A stretch of DNA of 7,084 nucleotides from JAFAXD01 sp035472475. Its GTDB lineage: Bacteria > Pseudomonadota > Alphaproteobacteria > Rhizobiales > Xanthobacteraceae. A program made the position numbers and the translations under genes. The stretch is taken from positions 1 through 7,084 of the forward strand of contig DATIPA010000154.1 of NCBI GenBank assembly GCA_035472475.1. Direction: 5' to 3'. Below the pieces are notes generated by a model. The model was not told where the DNA came from and ran no database searches. It worked only from the letters and a program-made list of their open reading frames with translations. Shown here piece by piece: positions 1 to 6,402 of the stretch. The first letter of the stretch is position 1. Each line of letters begins with the position of its first letter.

Positions 1-1
1 C

Positions 2-388
2 TACACCGCCTGCTGGTTCGCGCACGGGGCACCACAGGCGCGCATCGACACAATCGATTTCGACCCCGAGCACGTGCGGCTCGCGCGCGCCAACATCGAA
101 GCGGCGGGGTTTGCGCAACGCGTCGCAATGCACGAGGGCGCTTTCGATCAAATCCTGCCGACGCTCGAGCCCGGGTACGATATCGGCTTCTTCGACGGAT
201 TCGATCCGACGCTACGCAATCTCAAGGAAGTGCGCGCCCTGCTGCGCCCGCGCGGAATTCTGATCACCACTAATTTGAACTTTGGCAGTGAAGCGCGGTC
301 CTATCGCGAACGACTTGCCGATTCCAAGCAGTGGCTCACGAGTTTTGCCGCCGAGGACGGCCGCACCGCAATCAGCGTCAAGGTGTAA
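2..388 (+). CDS. Class I SAM-dependent methyltransferase, 3' part (start outside window)
   Basis: The frame is open from the window edge to TAA at 386-388 and gives 128 C-terminal residues. The Rossmann-like methyltransferase core is visible. An acidic residue ends the second strand (IDFDPEHV, window residues 18-25, D19 expected to bind the SAM ribose). ARANIEAAG follows, then YDIGFFDGF with D60 and D65, then the LLRPRGILITTN strand around residues 80-91. This order (acidic strand 2, ARxNxxxAG helix, YDxxFxD, LLxPxGxL) resembles family 3 O-methyltransferases. The glycine-rich SAM loop would lie upstream of the window and cannot be checked. The substrate is unknown. The position just before N91, often Asp in the metal-binding O-methyltransferases, is Thr, so catechol-type metal chemistry is not assured. 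The gene converges on the neighbouring aminotransferase with four bases between the stops. The methyltransferase call is firm; the subfamily is not. Confidence 0.72.
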   Translation, partial: YTACWFAHGAPQARIDTIDFDPEHVRLARANIEAAGFAQRVAMHEGAFDQILPTLEPGYDIGFFDGFDPTLRNLKEVRALLRPRGILITTNLNFGSEARSYRERLADSKQWLTSFAAEDGRTAISVKV

Positions 389-403
389 GGCGCTAGCCGC
401 GCC
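389..403. terminator. Possible short bidirectional hairpin between convergent genes
   Basis: GGCGC at 389-393 and GCGCC at 399-403 form a perfect 5-bp G:C stem with a 5-base loop, placed at the junction of the methyltransferase and aminotransferase stops. It starts right after the TAA and includes the opposite-strand TAG (393-395). There is no T-tract on either side, so it lacks the second half of an intrinsic terminator. In DNA this GC-rich a 5-bp stem can occur by chance. Confidence 0.2.
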
Positions 404-1568
404 GCAGCCATCCTCCGATGCGCTCTACCGCTTCCCGCATCTCGGCCGCCGAGCCGGCGTAACAGAAGCGCAGGAAATTGCGGCCGTGGAACGGATCGAA
501 ATCGACGCCCGGCGTTGCAGCAACGAAAGCCTGTTCCAGCATCCGCTTGGCGAAATCGAAGCTGTCGTTGCTGAACCGCGATACGTCGGCATAGAGGTAG
601 AACGCGCCGTCGACCGGAAAGAATGTATCAAGCCCCGCTGTCGGCAATCCTTCGGTCAGAATCCGCCGATTCTCCTCATACCCGTGCTTGACGGCCTCCA
701 TCTCGGCACGCCCGTCGAACGCGGCCTGTGCGGCGATTTGCGACAACGTCGGCACCGAGATCGCGAGGTTCTGCTGCAGCCGATCGATTGCGCGCACCAG
801 CGGCTCGGGCGCGACCATCCAGCCGACGCGCCAGCCGGTCATGCAGAAGTATTTCGAGAACGAGTTGATGATGGTGGCGTTGGGCGAGAGTCGAACTGCG
901 GTCTCGGCAGGGAATGCGTAATCGAGACCGTGATAGATCTCGTCGGATATGAAGCGGATGCCGGCATCCTCCGCGGCCCGCATCAGCTCCGCGAAGGCCT
1001 GCGCGGTCATCATGGTACCGGTCGGGTTGGCCGGGCTCGCGACCAGGACGCCTTTGAGCGGCGACTTTCGGTGAGCGGCCAACAGCGCATCGCCGGTCAA
1101 CGCCCAGCGGGTCGCAGCGGTGGTCTCGATCGGCACGACCTCGCACCCAAGCGCGCTCGCAATGTGGCGCGAGGGCGGATATCCCGGGACGGCCATCGCC
1201 ACCCGGTCCCCGGCCTCGAACAGGGCCAGGAACGCCAGGATGAACGCGGCCGACGAGCCGGTGGTGACGATGATTCGCGCCGGATCGACCTCGATCCGAT
1301 AAGCTTCCGCATAGTGACGCGCAATGCGCGCCCGCAGCGACGGAATGCCGAGCGATTCCGTATAGGCGATACGGCCCTCGAGCGCGGCCTTGGCTGCCAC
1401 AATTGCACTCGTGGGCGCGGGCGCGGCCGGCTGGCCGACTTCCATGTGAATGACGTGCGCGCCCTGCTCTTCGAGGCGCGCGGCCGCCGCCATGACATCC
1501 ATGACCATAAATGGGGGAACGTCACTGCGGGCCGACGCCATGACGAGCCGTTTGGCGTTGTCGAGCAT
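393..1568 (-). CDS. PLP-dependent class I/II aminotransferase
   Basis: A complete fold-type I aminotransferase of 391 residues that transfers an amino group between an amino acid and a 2-oxo acid in the cytoplasm. Numbered from the ATG at 1568, it has the ANPTG turn with N181, D209 (SDEIYHGL) pairing with the PLP pyridine nitrogen, Y212, the PLP-binding lysine K239 in SFSKYFCMTGWRVGW, phosphate-contacting R247, and R367 (NFLRFCYA), the usual substrate-carboxylate arginine. The length is typical. The frame stays open upstream to a TTG at 1661, with an ATG at 1607. The ATG at 1568 is preferred because family similarity begins just after it (RLVMASARSDVPPF), but no strong Shine-Dalgarno sequence supports any of these starts. 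The family resembles aspartate/aromatic aminotransferases (COG0436). The exact substrate cannot be read from the sequence. The gene is divergent from the M48 peptidase gene and stops with TAG at 393-395. Confidence 0.93.
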   Translation of the reverse strand: MLDNAKRLVMASARSDVPPFMVMDVMAAAARLEEQGAHVIHMEVGQPAAPAPTSAIVAAKAALEGRIAYTESLGIPSLRARIARHYAEAYRIEVDPARIIVTTGSSAAFILAFLALFEAGDRVAMAVPGYPPSRHIASALGCEVVPIETTAATRWALTGDALLAAHRKSPLKGVLVASPANPTGTMMTAQAFAELMRAAEDAGIRFISDEIYHGLDYAFPAETAVRLSPNATIINSFSKYFCMTGWRVGWMVAPEPLVRAIDRLQQNLAISVPTLSQIAAQAAFDGRAEMEAVKHGYEENRRILTEGLPTAGLDTFFPVDGAFYLYADVSRFSNDSFDFAKRMLEQAFVAATPGVDFDPFHGRNFLRFCYAGSAAEMREAVERIGGWLRRG

Positions 1569-1641
1569 CAATGAGCTGCCGCCGCGCTGTTGCCGCAATT
1601 GCCGCATTTGTGAGCGCTCTACATTCTTCAAACCGGCTAAG

Positions 1642-1670
1642 TTGACCACGCCCAGCCACAACCCTAGTTT
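1642..1670 (+). promoter_or_regulatory. Candidate sigma-70-type promoter for the M48 peptidase gene
   Basis: TTGACC at 1642-1647 matches the -35 consensus at five of six positions. Seventeen bases later TAGTTT (1665-1670) is a weak -10 match (three of six). Alphaproteobacterial promoters often keep the -35 and tolerate a poor -10. The implied transcript start near 1677 lies just upstream of the two plausible ATG starts (1697 and 1736) and would exclude the GTG at 1676. Found by eye. Confidence 0.35.
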
Positions 1671-1735
1671 CGCCCGTGTCGCAGCCGAGGCGCGTTATGG
1701 TGGTGGACCGGAACCGGTGGGGAATATCACCAGCG

Positions 1736-3139
1736 ATGATCGACGAGAGACCTAGCAGTCGGCGGCGCCTGGCGCCAGCATCCCGGGCGGTCGGCGCGCT
1801 GACCGCAGTCGCCGTGGCGCTTGCGAGCCTCCCGGTGCGCGCCCAGGAGGGCGGTCTGCCGCTCATTCGGGACGCCGAGACCGAACAACTGCTGACCGAT
1901 TACACCGCTCCGATTCTGCGCGCGGCCGGCCTTTCGCACCAGAACATCCACCCCGTCATCATCAACGATCGCTCATTCAACGCCTTCGTGATCGACGCCA
2001 AGCATATTTTCGTCAATGCCGGCGCATTGGTCGACTCAAAGACGCCCAATCAGATCATTGGCGTGCTCGCGCACGAGTCCGGACACATCGCGGGCGGACA
2101 TTTGTCCAAGCTGCGCACCGAACTGGCCAACGCGCAAACCGCTGCGATCCTCGCGATGTTGCTCGGCGTCGGCGCCGCGGTCGCCGGCGCGCGTGGCGGC
2201 GCCGGGACTGGCGATGCCACCATGGCCGCCGTGATGGCCCCGCAGTCGGTGATGATGTATTCGCTGTTGTCCTACCAGCGCCAGCAGGAGGAGCAGGCGG
2301 ACAAGGCGGGCGTCAAATTCCTGACCGCGACCGGGCAGAGCTCCAAGGGAATGTATGAGACCTTCAAGCGCTTCGCCGACGACGAACTCTACAAGACGCA
2401 GGGCATGAGCCCGTACATGCGCTCCCACCCGATGTCGAAGGAACGCGTCGCCGCCCTGACGGAAGTCGCGAGATCGAGTCCCTATTGGGACAAGAAGGAT
2501 CCGCCGGAACTGCAGCTGCGCCACGATTTGATGCGGGCCAAGCTGCAAGGCTATCTGGAACGTCCCGACACCGTGGCGCGCCGTTATCCGGAATCTGACC
2601 AGTCGCTCCCGGCGCGTTATGCGCGTGCGATCGCGGCCTATCGCTTTGCCAACGTGCGCGGCGCGGTGGCGCAGATCGACGGCCTGATCGCGGCCATGCC
2701 GAATAATCCGTATTTCTACGAACTCAAGGGCCAGTGTTTGCTCGAGAGCGGCCGGCCCGCCGAGGCGATCGCGCCGCTGCGCCACGCCATTTCGCTCGCG
2801 CCCAATCCGACGCTCATGCAAGTCATGCTGGCGCAGGCCCTGGTCGCGACCAATAACCCGGCCGCCGCCAGCGAAGCGATCAGCAACCTGCAGGGCGCCA
2901 TCATTCGCGACCCGGATATCCCCGACGCCTACAGCCAGCTGGCAATGGCCTACGGCCGCAAGGGTGACGTCGCGCAGGCCGATCTGGCCTCGGCGCAGGC
3001 AGCCTTTGCCAAAGGCGACTTCCGAACCGCACGCCAGCTCGCCAAACGCGCCAAGGGCCGGTTCCCGGTCGGCGCACCGGGCTGGGTCAAGGCCGACGAT
3101 ATCGAAGCCTACAAGCCGCCATCCCGCGGTCCTTTGTAG
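1736..3139 (+). CDS. Secreted M48 family zinc metalloprotease with C-terminal TPR region (BepA-like)
   Basis: A periplasmic metallopeptidase and probable chaperone of 467 residues from ATG 1736. A basic n-region (RRR) and an Ala/Val-rich core end in VRA|Q near residue 36, a Sec signal peptide. The M48 domain follows, with HESGH at residues 113-117 (H113 and H117 bind zinc, E114 is catalytic), third ligand E185 in the EExAD-type motif, and the conserved HPMSKER with H231. From about residue 290 to 425 there are repeated helical pairs of TPR type (for example YFYELKGQCLLESGRPAEAI). This order matches E. coli BepA (YfgC), which degrades or matures stalled outer-membrane proteins such as LptD; that function is inferred here by architecture. 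The ATG at 1697 has a better Shine-Dalgarno sequence (GAGG at 1687-1690) but gives an unusually long, roughly 49-residue leader. The ScsC-like gene follows 52 bases later. Confidence 0.93.
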   Translation: MIDERPSSRRRLAPASRAVGALTAVAVALASLPVRAQEGGLPLIRDAETEQLLTDYTAPILRAAGLSHQNIHPVIINDRSFNAFVIDAKHIFVNAGALVDSKTPNQIIGVLAHESGHIAGGHLSKLRTELANAQTAAILAMLLGVGAAVAGARGGAGTGDATMAAVMAPQSVMMYSLLSYQRQQEEQADKAGVKFLTATGQSSKGMYETFKRFADDELYKTQGMSPYMRSHPMSKERVAALTEVARSSPYWDKKDPPELQLRHDLMRAKLQGYLERPDTVARRYPESDQSLPARYARAIAAYRFANVRGAVAQIDGLIAAMPNNPYFYELKGQCLLESGRPAEAIAPLRHAISLAPNPTLMQVMLAQALVATNNPAAASEAISNLQGAIIRDPDIPDAYSQLAMAYGRKGDVAQADLASAQAAFAKGDFRTARQLAKRAKGRFPVGAPGWVKADDIEAYKPPSRGPL

Positions 3140-3180
3140 CGCGCGAGCCATCATCAACTACGTCACGGCACAGCCAAGAC

Positions 3181-3186
3181 AGGAAA
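3181..3186 (+). promoter_or_regulatory. Ribosome binding site of the ScsC-like gene
   Basis: AGGAAA ends five bases before the ATG at 3192, with AGGA centred at a normal distance. It selects this start over the longer open frame that runs in from within the M48 gene, and the signal peptide begins exactly here. Confidence 0.6.
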
Positions 3187-3191
3187 GCCCG

Positions 3192-3956
3192 ATGAAACGC
3201 AGTCTGCATATTGCCGCCGCCCTCGCCTGCACCGTTCTGGTCGCGCCCGCGGCCGCGCGCGCGCAAAGCTTCAACGACCAGCAGAAGGGCGAGCTTGGGT
3301 CGATCATCCGCGAGTATCTGGTCCAGCACCCGGAAGTGCTGCAGGAAGCGATGGCGGAGCTCGAAAAGCGGCAAGCCGCCGCCGAAGCCGAAAAGGCCAA
3401 GGCCGCGGTCAAGAACAATGCCCAGACCCTGTTTGACTCCAGCCGCCAGGTCGTAGTCGGCAACGCGCAGGGCGACGTGACCTTGGTCGAGTTCTTCGAC
3501 TACAACTGCGGCTACTGCAAGCGCGCCCTCACCGACCTCACCGACCTGATGAAGGACGACAGCAAGCTGCGCGTTGTGCTGAAGGAATTTCCCGTACTCG
3601 GGCCAGGCTCGCAGGAGGCCGCACAGGTCGCGATTGCGGCGCGCATGCAGGACAAGAGCGGCAAGAAGTACTTCGATTTCCACCAGCGGCTGCTCGGCGG
3701 CCGCGGTCCGGCCGACCGCGCGCGCGCACTGGCGGCGGCCAAGGATGCGGGATTCGACATGGCGCGGATCGAGCGCGACATGGCGAGCCCGGAGGTGAAG
3801 GCGACGATCGAGGAGAACATGAAGCTTGCCGAGCAGCTCGGATTGAACGGCACGCCGAGCTATGTGGTCGGCAGCGACGTCGTCGTCGGCGCCGTCGGGC
3901 TCGAGGCGCTCAAGGGCAAGGTGAAGGCGGCACGTTGCACGACCGCTTCCTGCTAA
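3192..3956 (+). CDS. Periplasmic DsbA-fold thiol-disulfide oxidoreductase with ScsC-type N-terminal stalk
   Basis: An exported thioredoxin-fold protein of 254 residues. The signal peptide (MKRSLHIAAALACTVLVAP core) is cut near ARA|Q at residue 24/25. Residues 26-85 form a charged, Ala/Glu/Lys-rich helical segment containing EYLVQHPEVLQEAMAELEKR. This resembles the N-terminal domain of ScsC (suppressor of copper sensitivity C), which makes Proteus ScsC a trimeric disulfide isomerase. The DsbA-type domain follows, with active site C106-G-Y-C109 in FFDYNCGYCKRAL, helical insert, and the cis-proline loop G220-T-P222. Two more cysteines (C249, C254) sit at the extreme C-terminus, which is unusual. 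The role is forming or reshuffling disulfides in envelope proteins; isomerase rather than oxidase activity is inferred from the stalk. No scsB/DsbD-like reductase is in view. It is probably co-transcribed with the upstream M48 peptidase gene. Confidence 0.92.
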   Translation: MKRSLHIAAALACTVLVAPAAARAQSFNDQQKGELGSIIREYLVQHPEVLQEAMAELEKRQAAAEAEKAKAAVKNNAQTLFDSSRQVVVGNAQGDVTLVEFFDYNCGYCKRALTDLTDLMKDDSKLRVVLKEFPVLGPGSQEAAQVAIAARMQDKSGKKYFDFHQRLLGGRGPADRARALAAAKDAGFDMARIERDMASPEVKATIEENMKLAEQLGLNGTPSYVVGSDVVVGAVGLEALKGKVKAARCTTASC

Positions 3957-4000
3957 CGACAGCCACGACAATATAGTTTATTCTTTCTGCCGCAGGTTCC

Positions 4001-4049
4001 GCGGCGGGGCCTTATTCGGCCGGACCTTGAGTCCGGGGGGCGCCGCCGC
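4001..4049 (+). other. GC-rich inverted-repeat element in the dsbA-like/aroQ gap (possible aroQ leader RNA)
   Basis: The 158-base gap between the ScsC-like stop and aroQ holds nested complementarity. GCGGCGG (4001-4007) pairs with CCGCCGC (4043-4049). Inside it, CCGGAC (4020-4025) and GTCCGG (4031-4036) form a 6-bp hairpin with a CTTGA loop, and a competing GGCC stem uses 4008-4011 with 4018-4021. No U-tract follows, so it is not a standard intrinsic terminator. It lies 66 bases before the aroQ ATG, and upstream of it is an AT-rich stretch (about 3968-3987). It could be a 5' leader structure, a factor-dependent termination region or simply GC-rich spacer. I do not recognise a named riboswitch. 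Confidence 0.35.
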
Positions 4050-4114
4050 AGACGTGCGGTCGGGCAATTACCGTCATCGGGGGGCAAACCGCGCGACGCG
4101 GGCCGGCGCATTGC

Positions 4115-4567
4115 ATGGCGAAGACCATCTACATCATCAACGGCCCCAATCTCAATTTGCTGGGCCAGCGTGAGCCTGAAATCTACGGCCGCAACACCCT
4201 TGCCGAGGTCGAAGCGCTTTGCCGCGCGAGCGCAGAGCACCACGGATTCGCGATCGCGTTTCGGCAATCCAACCACGAAGGCGACATTGTCGATTGGCTG
4301 CAGGAGGCGCGCCAACAGGCGGCCGGGGTCGTCATCAATCCGGGTGCGTTCACGCACACGTCGCTTGCGATCCTCGATGCCATCATCGCCGCCGCCGTTC
4401 CGGTCGTGGAAGTTCACATCAGCAACATCCATGCGCGCGAGGAGTTTCGCCGGGTATCGCTTGTGTCGAAGGTGGCAAAGGCGGTGATCTGCGGATTCGG
4501 GATCGAGGGCTATGCTCTTGCCATCACCGGCCTCGCAGCCTTGCTGGGGACGAAGGCGCAATCGTGA
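4115..4567 (+). CDS. aroQ: Type II 3-dehydroquinate dehydratase
   Basis: Removes water from 3-dehydroquinate to give 3-dehydroshikimate, the third step of the shikimate route to aromatic amino acids. The 150-residue length is standard for the type II enzyme, a dodecamer unrelated to type I AroD. Nearly all signature motifs are intact: GPNLNLLGQREPEIYG with R19 and catalytic Y24, FRQSNHEG (50-56), N75 and H81 in NPGAFTHTSLA, catalytic H101 in VEVHISNIHAREEFR, and R112. These key residues fall at the same numbers as in the Mycobacterium tuberculosis enzyme. The ATG at 4115 begins the conserved N-terminal strand and is secure, although the upstream ribosome binding site is weak (G-rich, no clear AGGAG). 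The stop TGA overlaps the accB start, so translation of the two is probably coupled. Confidence 0.97.
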   Translation: MAKTIYIINGPNLNLLGQREPEIYGRNTLAEVEALCRASAEHHGFAIAFRQSNHEGDIVDWLQEARQQAAGVVINPGAFTHTSLAILDAIIAAAVPVVEVHISNIHAREEFRRVSLVSKVAKAVICGFGIEGYALAITGLAALLGTKAQS

Positions 4568-5025
4568 ACGACGACCGCGACGCGACCACACAGAGCGCCG
4601 ACTATCAGCGGGTCGTGCGCGCACTCGCAGCGCTGCTCGACGAAACCGGGCTCACCGAAATCGAGGTCGAGCAGGGCGGCCTGCGCGTGCGGGTCGCGCG
4701 CCAGCACGCTGCGCAGCCCGCGCACCCGGCCGTGACGGTGCCATTGACGGCAGCCGCCTCACTGCCGGCCGGGGTCGATCCGGCGCAGCATCCGGGCGTC
4801 GTCACCTCGCCGATGGTCGGGACCGCCTACCGGTCGCCCGAGCCCGGCGCCAAGCCGTTCATCGAGGTCGGAAGCACGGTTGAAGCCGGCGCCACGCTGC
4901 TGATCATCGAGGCGATGAAAACCATGAATCAAATTCCCGCGCCGCGCTCGGGAACGGTCGTGCAGATCTTGTTCGAGGATGCGCAGCCGGTCGAGTTCGG
5001 CGAACCGCTGCTGATCATCGAGTGA
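4564..5025 (+). CDS. accB: Biotin carboxyl carrier protein of acetyl-CoA carboxylase
   Basis: Carries carboxybiotin between the biotin carboxylase (AccC) and the carboxyltransferase (AccA/AccD) in the first committed step of fatty acid synthesis. The protein is 153 residues. Residues 12-46 are the conserved N-terminal segment (LLDETGLTEIEVEQGGLRVRV). A short Ala/Pro-rich linker spans about 47-77. The biotinyl domain follows, with TSPMVGTAYRSPEPGAKPF, including the protruding thumb typical of AccB, and the biotinylation site EAMKTMN with K119. The start is GTG in a GTGA overlap (4564-4567) with the aroQ stop, with GAAGG at 4552-4556 spaced 7 bases away. No later in-frame start keeps the N-terminal domain. 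The accC start is 24 bases downstream, the usual accBC operon. Confidence 0.97.
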   Translation: MNDDRDATTQSADYQRVVRALAALLDETGLTEIEVEQGGLRVRVARQHAAQPAHPAVTVPLTAAASLPAGVDPAQHPGVVTSPMVGTAYRSPEPGAKPFIEVGSTVEAGATLLIIEAMKTMNQIPAPRSGTVVQILFEDAQPVEFGEPLLIIE

Positions 5026-5049
5026 TGGCTGGTTGGTGCCGCAGAGCCG

Positions 5050-6402
5050 ATGTTTGAAAAAATCCTGATCGCCAACCGCGGTGAGATTGCGCTGCGCGTG
5101 CTGCGCGCCTGCAAGGAACTCGGCGTTCAGACGGTGGCGGTGCACTCAACCGCCGATGCGGACGCCATGCACGTTCGGCTCGCCGACGAGAGCGTGTGCA
5201 TCGGCCCGCCGCCGGCGCGTGAATCCTACCTCAACGTCCCGGCGCTGCTCGCGGCCTGCGAGATCACCGGCGCCGACGCGGTGCACCCCGGCTACGGCTT
5301 CCTGTCGGAAAACGCCCGCTTCGCCGAGATCCTGGCCGAGCACAGCATCCATTTCATCGGCCCTAAGCCCGAGCACATCCGCCTGATGGGCGACAAGATC
5401 GAAGCCAAGCGCACCGCCGTCAAGCTCGGCATCCCGGTCGTGCCCGGCTCCGAGGGCGGCATCAAGTCCGACCAGGACGCGGTCGCGGTCGCGCGCGACA
5501 TCGGCTATCCGGTGCTGGTCAAGGCCTCAGCCGGCGGCGGCGGACGCGGCATGAAGGTCGCCGACACACCGGCTGATCTTGCAACCGCGCTTGCGACCGC
5601 GCGCGCCGAAGCCAAGGCGGCATTCGGCGATGACGCGGTCTATCTCGAGAAATATCTCGCGACCCCGCGCCACATCGAGATCCAGGTGCTGGGCGACGGC
5701 CTCGGTCACGCCATTCATCTTGGCGAGCGCGACTGTTCGCTGCAGCGCCGCCACCAGAAGCTCTTGGAGGAAAGCCCGTCGCCCGCGCTCAATGCCTCGG
5801 CGCGCGGAGAGATCGGCGAGATCGTCGCGCGCGCCATGCGCGAGATCAAATATCTCGGCGCTGGCACCGTCGAGTTTCTGTACGAGGAAGGGCACTTCTA
5901 TTTCATCGAGATGAACACCCGCATCCAGGTCGAGCATCCCGTCACCGAAATGATCACCGACATCGACCTGATCCTCGAACAGATCCGAGTCGCCGACGGC
6001 GCCGCGCTCGCAATCCAGCAGAAGGACGTCGAGTTTCACGGCCATGCGATCGAGTGCCGGATCAACGCCGAGAGCCCGGTGTCGTTTCGGCCCTCGCCCG
6101 GTCGGATCGTGCACTACCATCCGCCCGGCGGCATGGGGGTGCGCATCGATTCCGCGGCCTATCAGGGCTACGCGATCCCGCCCTACTACGACTCGCTGAT
6201 CGGCAAGCTGATCGTGCACGGCAAGACGCGCGGCGAATGCCTGATGCGGCTCAAGCGTGCGCTCGACGAATTCGTGATCGATGGAGTGGAGACCACCCTA
6301 CCCTTGTTTCGCGCCCTGGTGCGCGACCGCGAAATGCTCGACGGGAACTATCATATCCACTGGCTGGAGACGTTCTTGGCGAGCGGCGGATTGACCGAAT
6401 AG
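5050..6402 (+). CDS. accC: Biotin carboxylase subunit of acetyl-CoA carboxylase
   Basis: ATP-dependent carboxylation of the biotin on AccB, using bicarbonate. At 450 residues it is one longer than E. coli AccC and complete. It starts with the canonical FEKILIANRGEIALRV. The ATP-grasp features are in order: K116 in GDKIEAK, K158, the glycine loop GGGGRGMK (162-169), C229 and H235 in the DCSLQRRHQK stretch, metal ligands E275 and E287, the catalytic NTRIQVEHPVTE (289-300) with R291 and E295, and R337 in ECRINAE. Most positions are one lower than in E. coli, as one residue is missing before them. The ribosome binding site is modest (AGAG at 5043-5046). The stop TAG is at 6400-6402, and the last 52 bases overlap the oppositely oriented response regulator gene. 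A pyruvate or propionyl-CoA carboxylase subunit is unlikely given the length and the adjoining accB. Confidence 0.98.
   Translation: MFEKILIANRGEIALRVLRACKELGVQTVAVHSTADADAMHVRLADESVCIGPPPARESYLNVPALLAACEITGADAVHPGYGFLSENARFAEILAEHSIHFIGPKPEHIRLMGDKIEAKRTAVKLGIPVVPGSEGGIKSDQDAVAVARDIGYPVLVKASAGGGGRGMKVADTPADLATALATARAEAKAAFGDDAVYLEKYLATPRHIEIQVLGDGLGHAIHLGERDCSLQRRHQKLLEESPSPALNASARGEIGEIVARAMREIKYLGAGTVEFLYEEGHFYFIEMNTRIQVEHPVTEMITDIDLILEQIRVADGAALAIQQKDVEFHGHAIECRINAESPVSFRPSPGRIVHYHPPGGMGVRIDSAAYQGYAIPPYYDSLIGKLIVHGKTRGECLMRLKRALDEFVIDGVETTLPLFRALVRDREMLDGNYHIHWLETFLASGGLTE

Noticed and set aside
282..1574. 430-residue open frame on the + strand across the aminotransferase gene
   Set aside because: It is antisense to a gene with intact PLP motifs. 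Its Arg/Gly/Asp-rich composition has no recognisable domain, as expected from GC-rich codon shadowing.
2036..3157. 373-residue open frame on the - strand across the M48 peptidase gene
   Set aside because: Antisense shadow of a strongly conserved gene, with no motif and His/Arg/Leu-rich low-information composition.
3219..3230. Possible lipoprotein cysteine (ALAC, C13) in the ScsC-like signal peptide
   Set aside because: The -3 residue is Ala rather than Leu-like, and the cysteine lies too early, inside the hydrophobic core. ARA|Q at residue 24 is a much better signal peptidase I site.
3087..3971. 294-residue open frame on the - strand across the ScsC-like gene
   Set aside because: Antisense of a clear DsbA-fold gene; it shows no domain or signal peptide.
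3972..3977. TATAGT as a -10 promoter element for aroQ
   Set aside because: No acceptable -35 lies 16-18 bases upstream (CCTGCT or similar), so I did not list it as a feature, though it is noted with the leader candidate.
4001..4049. Intrinsic terminator of the M48/ScsC-like pair
   Set aside because: Stems are present but are followed by G- and C-rich sequence with no T-tract, so the rho-independent signature fails.
5527..6219. 230-residue open frame on the - strand inside accC
   Set aside because: Its Asp/His/Val-rich translation is a by-product of accC codon bias and contains no recognisable fold.
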